Of a stretch of DNA of 52,091 nucleotides, positions 28,187 through 35,665 are shown piece by piece. Within the stretch, counting starts at the first letter, position 1. The number at the start of each line of letters is the position of its first letter. The stretch covers positions 1 through 52,091 of the forward strand of contig JBLNBZ010000082.1 of NCBI GenBank assembly GCA_050260355.1, given 5' to 3'. The notes below the pieces were generated by a model. The model saw only the letters and a program-made list of their open reading frames with translations, did no database searches and was not told the DNA's origin. Position numbers and translations under genes: made by a program. The DNA comes from CADEFX01 sp050260355 (lineage in GTDB: Bacteria > Pseudomonadota > Alphaproteobacteria > Rhizobiales > Hyphomicrobiaceae).

Positions 28187-28206
28187 GAGTTCCCCCTAGG
28201 CGGAAG

Positions 28207-28761
28207 CTAGACTGCCAGCTCGCGTATGCCCACGAGAGCTGCCACCTCGCTGCGGTCCTGAGAGCCGATCATGGCGAACAGGAACTGCTGCACTGCCGGA
28301 TCGGCGTCCGGACCAACGACGCTAAGAGCCTTCGCAATACGCTGAGCTTGCAGCGTGACCAGCCGGCGGGCAAGTGCCGAGCCCTTGTCGGTGAGCGTGA
28401 GGCGCCGCTCGCGCCGGTCCCGCTCGCCTGCGGACTGCACCACATAGCCTTCGTCGACAAGTTGCTTGAGGACGCGAGCCAGACTCTGCTTCGTGATCTT
28501 CAGAATGCCGAGCAGATCGGCCACCCTGAGGCCGGGATTGCGATTGACGAAATGCAGCACGCGATGGTGCGCGCGTCCGAAGCCGATCTCGGCCAGAATG
28601 GCGTCGGCTTCGCCTGTGAAATCCCGGTAAGCGAAGAACAACAGCTCGACCAGCGCAACCAGACGCGGATCGGGCGCCCGCCCGGTCGCCGCACCGTTTC
28701 CCGCAGCGGGTGTCGGTGCGGTGCGTCGGCGTCCCGGAGAGGGTGCGGTTATGTCAGTCAT
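28207..28761 (-). CDS. petP: MarR-family regulator (PetP-like)
   Basis: The 184-residue product is a winged-helix MarR protein. After a 30-residue disordered start it shows the family pattern (GFGRAHHRVLHFVNRNPGL, ILKITKQSLARVLKQLVDEG, RDRRERRLTLTDKG). It is the first gene of a MarR, response regulator, kinase unit, 20 bases before the regulator. It is divergent from ilvE, and the 196-base gap between them should hold both promoters. MarR proteins often respond to aromatic or oxidising compounds; nothing here tells which. Confidence 0.9.
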   Translation of the reverse strand: MTDITAPSPGRRRTAPTPAAGNGAATGRAPDPRLVALVELLFFAYRDFTGEADAILAEIGFGRAHHRVLHFVNRNPGLRVADLLGILKITKQSLARVLKQLVDEGYVVQSAGERDRRERRLTLTDKGSALARRLVTLQAQRIAKALSVVGPDADPAVQQFLFAMIGSQDRSEVAALVGIRELAV

Positions 28762-28957
28762 GTTGACTTATTTGGAGCCGATTGTTACTCGTGGCAAGAC
28801 AATTCGCGGGGCTCGAGAGGCCGCCCAAGTGTGGCGGCTTCGGGGCGGTCGCATCGGCGCGCCGGGCATACGCAATAGAACCGCAGTAGCGCGGCACCTC
28901 TCCAGCGCCGGGCCTTGACGAGGCTGCAGAGAGGGCCCTTTGGTGAGGAGAAGCGCC

Positions 28958-29854
28958 ATGGCAGCAAGCCTTGTGCCCTATCACGACCGGGATGGCTTCA
29001 TCTGGTACGATGGCAAGCTCGTCCCCTGGCGAGAGGCAACGCTGCATGTCCTGACCCATGGTCTCCACTACGCCAGCGCTGTTTTCGAGGGCGAGCGGGC
29101 CTACGGTGGCCAGATCTTCAAGCTGCGCGAGCACACGGATCGGCTGCTCGCCTCTGCCAAGATGCTCGATTTCGAGATCCCTTACAGCGCCGACCAGATC
29201 GATGCCGCCTGCAATGCGGTGATGAAGGCTAACAACCTGGTTGATGGCTACGTGCGGCCTATCGCTTGGCGTGGCAGCGAGCAGATGGGCGTTTCGGCCC
29301 AGCTAAACAAGATTCACTTGGCCGTTGCTGCGTGGGACTGGGGCTCCTACTTCGATCCGAAGGAGCGGCTGCGCGGCATTCGCGTCGCGCTGGCGCAGTA
29401 TCGGCGCCCCGATCCCGCGACGATCCCGGCCAAGGCGAAGGCCACCGGCCTCTACATGATCTGCACCATCGAGAAGCATCGGGCGGAGCGCGCCGGCTAT
29501 GCGGACGCCTTGATGTTCGACTGGCGCGGGCATGTGGCCGAGTGCACCGGCGCCAACATCTTTTTCGTCAAGGATGGCGCGCTGCACACGCCGACGCCAG
29601 ACTGCTTCCTGGACGGCATCACCCGTCGCACCGTGATGGACCTCGCCAAGCGGCGGGGCATCCAAGTGCACGAGCGCACGGTCCTGCCGGAGGAGCTGCC
29701 GAGCTTTACCGAGTGCTTCATCGTCGGTACCGCCGCGGAGGTGACGCCCGTGCGCGAGATCGGGCCCTACAACTATCAGCCGGGCCGCATCTCGGAGACG
29801 TTGCTCAACGATTACATGGCGGCGGTGCAGCCGGCCAAGAAGGCGGCCGAGTAA
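28958..29854 (+). CDS. ilvE: Branched-chain amino acid aminotransferase IlvE
   Basis: The enzyme performs the last step of Leu, Ile and Val synthesis with pyridoxal phosphate. The 298-residue product is a fold-type IV aminotransferase: YDGKLVPWREATLHVLTHGL, HYASAVFEGERAYGG, the PLP Lys at K161 (AKATGLYM), ECTGANIFFVKDG and FLDGITRRTVMDLAK. The start at 28958 is supported by GAGGAG at 28945-28950; an ATG-like start further upstream is less likely. The gene is divergent from the MarR regulator and monocistronic by spacing. Confidence 0.95.
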   Translation: MAASLVPYHDRDGFIWYDGKLVPWREATLHVLTHGLHYASAVFEGERAYGGQIFKLREHTDRLLASAKMLDFEIPYSADQIDAACNAVMKANNLVDGYVRPIAWRGSEQMGVSAQLNKIHLAVAAWDWGSYFDPKERLRGIRVALAQYRRPDPATIPAKAKATGLYMICTIEKHRAERAGYADALMFDWRGHVAECTGANIFFVKDGALHTPTPDCFLDGITRRTVMDLAKRRGIQVHERTVLPEELPSFTECFIVGTAAEVTPVREIGPYNYQPGRISETLLNDYMAAVQPAKKAAE

Positions 29855-30060
29855 GCCCTCAGCAGGCCTGCGGGCGCTGCGGGCCGCTGTTTTCCACGCG
29901 AGCCGACGTTCCCTTGGCTGCGGCCGGCGGGGGCGCGTTGCGAAACAGGCACAGCTGCAGCGTCCTCTTTAAGAATGCCGGCGGGCTGCGATTGCAAGCG
30001 CCGATCAGTTGCGGAAGACTCGCACAGGTCTGAGCGCTACCGGCGCCAGGAGGGCCGCGC

Positions 30061-30339
30061 ATGCCCAGTGCCCGACAAATCCTGATTGCATTTTTGGCCG
30101 TGCTTGGCCTGCTCGCTGCGGTTGCGGGTGGGGCGCCATCCGTTTCGGCTCAGCAGGCCGTCGGTATCGATCCCGGCCGCGATTGCCAGACCGTGCTGAC
30201 GTGCAATTTCTCCCGCAGGGGGCGCGTGCGCGGCTGCTTATCCTCGTATACCTGCCGCGTTTGCCGGATGGTGGCGACCCACTGCAACATCGACGGCAGA
30301 ACGAGATGCCGCAGCGTCGTCTGCACCTGGGGCGGCTGA
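30061..30339 (+). CDS. Secreted eight-cysteine mini-protein
   Basis: The 92-residue product has a strong signal peptide cleaved after SVSA (about residue 30). A basic mature domain of about 62 residues with eight Cys follows, arranged as C-x5-C-x10-C-x5-C-x2-C-x6-C-x7-C-x4-C. The even number and spacing suggest four disulfides in the periplasm or outside. Basic residues cluster in the middle (NFSRRGRVRG). I do not recognise a named family, and neighbours give no clue. It stands alone in 700 bases between ilvE and a binding-protein gene. Confidence that it is expressed comes from the coherent signal peptide and Cys pattern. Confidence 0.75.
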   Translation: MPSARQILIAFLAVLGLLAAVAGGAPSVSAQQAVGIDPGRDCQTVLTCNFSRRGRVRGCLSSYTCRVCRMVATHCNIDGRTRCRSVVCTWGG

Positions 30340-30570
30340 CGGCCGACCAAGTTCCACTTGAATGATCGGGCTCAGCGGTTAGTCTCGTCTGCGTAGGGTC
30401 GAAAGTCGCTGCCGACCGGGTCCGTTCGGTCTTGGCATGCATCAAAGAATGCTTCGCGGCCATTCCACCGCGCACACAGGCGACCGTCCCTCTCACACCT
30501 GCCGCTGCGAAGCCTGACCCGCAGCCGGCGGCATCCAAAACAAGACGGCAGGCATCAAAGGGAGGAAATC

Positions 30571-32151
30571 ATGACGGGCGTATTGCGCGCCGCGGGCGTG
30601 TCGTTGGTGTTTGCACTAGGTGTGACCACCGCGCTTGCCGAGACGCCGAAGCACGGCGGCATTCTGAATTTCGCTGTTACCGCCGAGCCGCCGAACTACG
30701 ACTGTCACGCGTCGCAGACGTACGCGCTGCTGCATCCACTCAGCCCAATGTACTCGTATCTGGTGAAGTACGACAGTAGCCAGAACAGCAAGATCGTCGG
30801 CGACCTGGCAAAGAGCTGGACCATCTCCGATGACGGTTTGACCTATACCTTCAAGCTGCACGAAGGGGTGAAGTTCCACGACGGCTCGCCGCTGACCTCC
30901 GCAGATGTGAAGGCGTCGTTCGACCGTATTGCCAACCCTCCGGCGGGCGTCGTCTCGCTGAGGAAATCGGCATACTCCACGCTGACGAGCCTCGAAGCGC
31001 CCGATCCGACGACGGTCATATTCAAGTTCAGCCAGCCGAGCGCATCCATGCTCGACAACATGGCGTCGCCCTTCAACTGCATCTACAGCGCCGCCAAGAT
31101 CAAGGATAACCCGAAGTTTCCCGAAACCAATATTCTGGGTTCGGGTGCCTTCCAGCTCGTCGAGTACGTGCGCGGCTCGCACCTGACGACGAAGCGCTTC
31201 GAAGGCTACTTCCGCAAGGGCCTGCCGTATCTCGACGGCTACAAGGCATACTTTGTGAAGACCAGCGCCGTTGTGCCTGGCATGCTTGGCGGCCAGTTCG
31301 ATGTGGAATTCCGCGGTCGCACACCGAGCGAGCGTGATCAGCTCATGAGCTCGTTGGACAAGGACAACTGGGTCCTTCACGAGGGTCCGTGGGCCACGAA
31401 CGACATCGTCATCTTCAATACGTCAAAGAAACCGTTCGACGATCCGCGCGTGCGGCGTGCGCTGTCCCTGGCGATCGACCGGTGGAACGGCAACGAGGCT
31501 TTGTCCAAGATCACATTCGTCAGGGCGACGGGCGGCATGCTCAGGCCCGGCTACGAGTACGCCCTGCCGGAATCGGAGTTGGAGAAGATCCCCGGCTATT
31601 GGCGCGACATCGAGAAATCACGCGCCGAGGCGCGCCGCCTCCTCAAGGAAGCAGGGCAGGAAAACCTCAAGTTCCAACTCCACAACCGCACTGTGAACGA
31701 GCCCTACACGCCCGTCGGCGTTTTTCTGATCGACCAATGGAGGCGGATCGGAGTGACCGCGGAGCATTCCCAGGTCGAGACCTCGCCGTATTTCGGCAAT
31801 CTCGTCGATGGTAAGTTCGAAGTTGCGCTCTACCCCGTGACCGTACCGGCTGACGACGTGACGGCGCAGCATCTGTCCTACCTGACCAACAAGAAGTCAC
31901 CGATCAGCTATTCGCGGCACAACGACACCAAGCTCGACGATCTGTGGGATCTGCAGTCGCGCACGCTCGATCCGGTCAAGCGCAAGGCCATCGTGCACGA
32001 GTTCGAGCGGCATCTGCTCACCGAGAATTATTGCCTGACAGTGCATTGGTGGCAGCGCATCATCGTGCACCACAAGCGGATCAAGGGCTGGTACATGTCG
32101 GCGAGCCATTTCCAGGGGCAGGACCTGATCAACGTGTGGTTGGATCAGTAG
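30571..32151 (+). CDS. Family-5 extracellular solute-binding protein (peptide/nickel type)
   Basis: The 526-residue product has a signal peptide (VSLVFALGVTTALA) and the SBP_bac_5 pattern of DppA/OppA/NikA relatives: HGGILNFAVTAEPPNYD, then WTISDDGLTYTFKLHEGVKFHDGSPLTSADV and, later, DPRVRRALSLAIDR. No permease or ATPase gene lies nearby, so this is an orphan receptor that must serve a transporter encoded elsewhere. The next gene, an HD phosphohydrolase, starts 25 bases later on the same strand. GGGAGGAA precedes the ATG. Ligand unknown. Confidence 0.9.
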   Translation: MTGVLRAAGVSLVFALGVTTALAETPKHGGILNFAVTAEPPNYDCHASQTYALLHPLSPMYSYLVKYDSSQNSKIVGDLAKSWTISDDGLTYTFKLHEGVKFHDGSPLTSADVKASFDRIANPPAGVVSLRKSAYSTLTSLEAPDPTTVIFKFSQPSASMLDNMASPFNCIYSAAKIKDNPKFPETNILGSGAFQLVEYVRGSHLTTKRFEGYFRKGLPYLDGYKAYFVKTSAVVPGMLGGQFDVEFRGRTPSERDQLMSSLDKDNWVLHEGPWATNDIVIFNTSKKPFDDPRVRRALSLAIDRWNGNEALSKITFVRATGGMLRPGYEYALPESELEKIPGYWRDIEKSRAEARRLLKEAGQENLKFQLHNRTVNEPYTPVGVFLIDQWRRIGVTAEHSQVETSPYFGNLVDGKFEVALYPVTVPADDVTAQHLSYLTNKKSPISYSRHNDTKLDDLWDLQSRTLDPVKRKAIVHEFERHLLTENYCLTVHWWQRIIVHHKRIKGWYMSASHFQGQDLINVWLDQ

Positions 32152-32176
32152 GCTGGAACGGCCGGAGGAGACGAGG

Positions 32177-32761
32177 ATGAGCCTGTACAGGTTGGAGCGC
32201 GCGTCCAACTGGCGGCGGAAAGCCGTAGACGACTGGCTGTGGGGCCTCGATCTCGTCTCCCCCTCATTGCGTGAGCCGATCGTCACGGCGTGGACCAGCA
32301 CCTGGGCCTCGAGCTCCTACGAGCGACTTGAAGACATGCCATTCACGGCCGGCGTGGACTATCCGTTGATGCATCACGTCAACGAGGTGACGCGGGCGGG
32401 CATGGATCTTGCCGGGCGAGCAAAGGCAGACTGGGGAACTGAGCTGCCGAATGACCTGATCGTGCCAATCCTGATTTTGCACGACGTGGACAAGCCGCTG
32501 ATGTACGTGCGCGAAGGCGGCGCGGTCGTCGGGTCGACCCTGTCGAAGGAGATCCCGCATGGCGTGGTCGGGGCCATGCTGCTGAAGGAGCTCGGCTTCT
32601 CGCACGAGATCGTCAGCGTGGTCGCCACGCACTCGCCGAAGATGCCGTTTCACAATCGAGGGGCTGCGGCCTTCGTGCTGCACTACGCCGACATGTTTTC
32701 CGCCGATCACGCCTACATGTCGGTCGGCAAAGAGCCGCACTACCAGAAGCACACGGGCTGA
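32177..32761 (+). CDS. HD-domain metal-dependent phosphohydrolase
   Basis: The 194-residue product shows the ligand set of an HD hydrolase: His in MHHVNEVTRAG, the HD pair in ILILHDVDKPL, further His in EIPHGVVGAMLLKEL and VVATHSPKM, and the closing Asp in LHYADMFSADH. The length suits a single-domain HD protein acting on a phosphorylated small molecule. It follows the orphan binding-protein gene by 25 bases, and both may be co-transcribed. No synthetase, GAF or kinase domain is attached, so the substrate cannot be guessed. Confidence 0.85.
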   Translation: MSLYRLERASNWRRKAVDDWLWGLDLVSPSLREPIVTAWTSTWASSSYERLEDMPFTAGVDYPLMHHVNEVTRAGMDLAGRAKADWGTELPNDLIVPILILHDVDKPLMYVREGGAVVGSTLSKEIPHGVVGAMLLKELGFSHEIVSVVATHSPKMPFHNRGAAAFVLHYADMFSADHAYMSVGKEPHYQKHTG

Positions 32762-32780
32762 ACGCGGCGGTAGCGCCCGG

Positions 32781-33194
32781 TCAGGCCGGCCCGCCGGTCT
32801 TGGGTTTGCGCCGCAGCGACGGCTTCTCGGTGGGCGTCACCGGGTTGATCACCTGGGTACGCTTCGCCGCCACGATGCGCGGTGCGGCGAGGAAGCGGAC
32901 GCCGACCTCCTGATCCTTGCGCCAGACGGCCTCGCAGGACGCTTCCAGCCCGTCGATCGGGATGATGAGCTCGAAGGTGTCGGGGGCGCTCATGCTGCCT
33001 TCGATCCGCAGCCGGGCGCCGGTGGAGGAAATGTCGCGCAGCGTACACGACAGCGTCGCATACCCGCCATTGTAGGAGATGATTGCCGATTTCAGGGCTC
33101 GCCGCCGCGTCGACCCACGGTTGTTTCCGTCTGTCGATGCAACCGTGTTGCCCAGCGTCTGGAATTGGACGACCGTCCCGCCTACCTGTTTCAT
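32781..33194 (-). CDS. PilZ-domain protein
   Basis: The 137-residue product contains a PilZ fold: RxxxR-like motif in NRGSTRRRALKSA and the DxSxxG motif in LRDISSTGARLRIEG, followed by alternating strands that end at FLAAPRIVA. PilZ domains bind cyclic di-GMP, and these residues form the binding site, so binding is plausible. A basic tail (KPSLRRKPKTGG) follows. It converges on the HD gene, and the 253-base gap upstream separates it from a divergent envelope protein gene. Confidence 0.85.
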   Translation of the reverse strand: MKQVGGTVVQFQTLGNTVASTDGNNRGSTRRRALKSAIISYNGGYATLSCTLRDISSTGARLRIEGSMSAPDTFELIIPIDGLEASCEAVWRKDQEVGVRFLAAPRIVAAKRTQVINPVTPTEKPSLRRKPKTGGPA

Positions 33195-33361
33195 GCTATT
33201 TGCATCACACCCCTCGAGGGGACAGGGTAAACGCCCCCTCTCGGCCCGAAGGCCAACTTGCCCGTCGACATTATCGGATCAAGTTTAAGCGACGGTGAAA
33301 AGCTGTCCTGGCCGTTAGGGATCATGAAAAAACCATTGCCCGGAGGCATTTGAGCCGCATT

Positions 33362-33387
33362 GGAACGGTTTTGGCCACAGTAGTGTT
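33362..33387 (+). promoter_or_regulatory. Weak EcfG-like promoter candidate
   Basis: GGAAC (33362-33366) and TGTT (33384-33387) with a 17-base spacer resemble the alphaproteobacterial general stress promoter GGAAC-N16/17-CGTT, with one mismatch in the -10 element. It lies 60 bases before the ATG of the membrane protein at 33448. The rest of the 253-base intergenic gap shows no gene. Confidence 0.3.
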
Positions 33388-33447
33388 GAGACAAGGGTTG
33401 CCGCGCCGGTTGTACGCCCGGCTCGAATGCAACGAGGAGGACATCAC

Positions 33448-34362
33448 ATGACAGGCTCTGACTATCGGCCTGGCCTGGAAACCCCGTTTGTCTGGAAAGG
33501 GCAATCTCGACGCAATTGGTGGTTCGCGCTGAAAGTCGTGATCACTTGCGGAGCCTGCATTGGAGCCGGCTATTACGTCGGCCGAGGCTCGAGTGAGCCG
33601 GGCAAACCAGCAACTGCCGCCGTGGAGCAGTCGCTGAATGCGGTTTCTCCGAAGAAGCCCGACACTGTCCAGCCGATCAGTCCGGCGCAGGTGGCGGACA
33701 AGACCGCCAGGTCCGGAACGGATCAGATTGCGAAGTCCGGAGCGGACCGGACTGCGGTTGGGCAGATGCAGCAGTCTCAATCGGTAGTTCCGCAGCAATC
33801 CCAATCGGCGGCTTCCACGGCTCCGCCCACCGACCAGAAAACGGCCACCGACCAGAAAGCGGAGGCGGGTGGTTCCGAAGGCGCCGCAACGGTTGCGGCC
33901 ATCGCGCCGGCGCCTGTCCGCGTCATCAACGCTGAAGCCGAGAAGCCGCAGCCACGCTCAGGCACGGACGCGGAGGAAAAGCCGCGTGCGCATACCACCG
34001 TGCCCAAGAAAAAGAAGTCTTCGGCCCAGAGTTCGGCCCAGAGCAAGGGTGAGCGCGAAAGGTCGGGGCTCCAGCGGTCCGCCACCCCGCGAAACGACGC
34101 CTACGTACCTCCCCGCACCGCAGGCTACAGCCGCAACGACGCGTACGTGCCGCCTCGTTTGCCGGGCTATCGGCGCAATGATGCCTATTATCCGCCCCGC
34201 GAGGAGCTTCCACCACCTCGCGCAGCCTACGCTCCGGACCGCTACGGCGGCCCCTGGAGACCGCCGCGGTATGGCCTGATGTACGACGACTACGGCCCTG
34301 GCGATTACATTCCACGCAACTCCCGCGGCTACCTGCGAGAGTTCGCAGATCCGCGAGACTAA
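33448..34362 (+). CDS. Single-pass membrane protein with low-complexity and tandem-repeat exterior
   Basis: The 304-residue product has one membrane segment near residues 27-45 (WFALKVVITCGACIGAGYYV), so a short cytoplasmic start and a long external part. The outer part is Ser/Gln/Ala/Lys-rich and disordered, then holds three tandem 14-residue units at 215-256. These begin RNDAYVPPR, RNDAYVPPR and RNDAYYPPR, each ending in a variable five-residue linker. Encoding positions are 34090-34215. The C-terminus is Tyr/Pro/Arg/Gly-rich. The start at 33448 is supported by GAGGAGG (33434-33440). Such regions suggest cell-wall or partner binding, but I know no family with this repeat. Confidence 0.7.
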   Translation: MTGSDYRPGLETPFVWKGQSRRNWWFALKVVITCGACIGAGYYVGRGSSEPGKPATAAVEQSLNAVSPKKPDTVQPISPAQVADKTARSGTDQIAKSGADRTAVGQMQQSQSVVPQQSQSAASTAPPTDQKTATDQKAEAGGSEGAATVAAIAPAPVRVINAEAEKPQPRSGTDAEEKPRAHTTVPKKKKSSAQSSAQSKGERERSGLQRSATPRNDAYVPPRTAGYSRNDAYVPPRLPGYRRNDAYYPPREELPPPRAAYAPDRYGGPWRPPRYGLMYDDYGPGDYIPRNSRGYLREFADPRD

Positions 34363-34374
34363 GCTCCGCGACGT

Positions 34375-35349
34375 TTACCAGCCTTTGAAAGGCGTCTCCG
34401 GCACCGGGGTCTTCGGCGGTTTGCGGTCGCGGTACGCTAGAAGGTTGTCGACGACGAGCTGCCCCATCTTGTTGCGCGTGTAGACCGATGCCGAGCCGAC
34501 ATGGGGTAGCAGCGTGACGTTGGGGAGCGTCAAGAACTCCGGGTTGACCTTGGGCTCGTTCCAGAACACGTCGAGCCCCGCCGACAGGATCGTCTTCGCC
34601 TTGAGCGCGGCCAGCAGCGCCGGCTCATCGACGATCGAGCCGCGGGCCATGTTGATGAAGATGCCGCGGGGGCCTAGCGCCTGAAGCACGGCTGCGTTGA
34701 CGATGTTCTGCGTCTCGGGTCCGCCCGGCAGGATGGCGATCAGCGTGTCGACATCGCGCGCCATAGCGACCAGATCGGAATAGTAAGGATAGGAGACGTC
34801 CGGCTGCTTGCGCCGCGCGTAGTAGCTGATCGGCACGCCGAAGGCCTCGAGGCGCCGCGTGATGGCTTTCCCGATTCGGCCGAGGCCCATCATGCCGATC
34901 TTGCGATCGCGCAGGCTGCCGGGCGTGAGCCGGTAGTCGCCTTCGGCTGCCCATCGGCCGGCGCGCATGTAGCCTTCGGCCTGGGACAACTCCCGCACGG
35001 TCATGATGAGGAGGCCGAGGGTGGTGTCGGCCACTTCCTCGGTCAGCACGTCGGGCGTGTTGGTGATGACGACGCCGCGCTCTGCGGCGGCTGGCACCTC
35101 GACGGAGTCGTACCCCACGCCGAAGTTGCCGATGATCTTGAGCTTCGGCAGGCGCTGCATCAGGGCTCGGTCCGTCTTGACGCCGGTGTGGGCGCCCGTG
35201 CACACGGCTTCGATACGCGGTCCCACGTCCCGGATCAGGGCGTCAACGTCGGGGGTCTTGTGCATCCAGTGGACGTCGAAGGCCGCCTCGATCTGATCGG
35301 TGATGAGCGCCATCATCGGGCCGGTGGACAGCAGGGCAGGCTTGGACAT
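34375..35349 (-). CDS. D-isomer-specific 2-hydroxyacid dehydrogenase
   Basis: The 324-residue product belongs to the glyoxylate/hydroxypyruvate reductase branch of NAD(P)-dependent D-2-hydroxyacid dehydrogenases. It has GxGxxG in MGLGRIGKAITRRLEAFG, the substrate Arg in INMARGSIVDE, the Glu in GLDVFWNEPKV and the catalytic His in LLPHVGSAS. All catalytic residues are present. The residue after the second strand is YYARRKQ, where an Arg pair favours NADP over NAD. AGGAG precedes the ATG at 35349. It converges on the repeat protein gene. Confidence 0.92.
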   Translation of the reverse strand: MSKPALLSTGPMMALITDQIEAAFDVHWMHKTPDVDALIRDVGPRIEAVCTGAHTGVKTDRALMQRLPKLKIIGNFGVGYDSVEVPAAAERGVVITNTPDVLTEEVADTTLGLLIMTVRELSQAEGYMRAGRWAAEGDYRLTPGSLRDRKIGMMGLGRIGKAITRRLEAFGVPISYYARRKQPDVSYPYYSDLVAMARDVDTLIAILPGGPETQNIVNAAVLQALGPRGIFINMARGSIVDEPALLAALKAKTILSAGLDVFWNEPKVNPEFLTLPNVTLLPHVGSASVYTRNKMGQLVVDNLLAYRDRKPPKTPVPETPFKGW

Positions 35350-35665
35350 CTAAAGCTCCTAGCTCCGGATCGATCGAGGGGGGCTTTTGCCTCCTAGCAT
35401 TGCCAGGGTCATGCCAGCAATGGCACCCGCGGCCCCCGAGCGTCCGGCGGCAAGCGAGGACGTGTTAACCAGGCATTGGACAACGGTTGCACAAAAAGGC
35501 ATCATCACAGCACCGTCTCCTGCATGAGGCCCGAATGGACGCTTGGCGCGGGGCCAAGTGTGCGGCAGCGGGCAGAAGAGCCCTTCGTTCAGGGGGGCTT
35601 TTTTGTTTGCGCAACCTGAGCCGCCGGGGCTGGCCAGGCCGCAAGCTTTGTCGCACAAGCAGGGC
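35350..35665. promoter_or_regulatory. 316-base gap with a possible terminator/antiterminator leader
   Basis: This is the only stretch over 300 bases without a gene. Its right part is structured on the + strand. CTTGGC (35542-35547) pairs with GCCAAG (35553-35558). GGGC (35570-35573) can pair with GCCC (35580-35583), but the same GCCC can pair with GGGC (35595-35598), forming a stem that ends in a run of six T (35599-35604). This is the layout of a transcription attenuator, 61 bases before the next ATG. The stems are short and no leader peptide with a telling codon run is obvious. It may instead be a simple terminator of a small RNA. The left part should hold the promoter of the minus-strand dehydrogenase gene. 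Confidence 0.4.
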
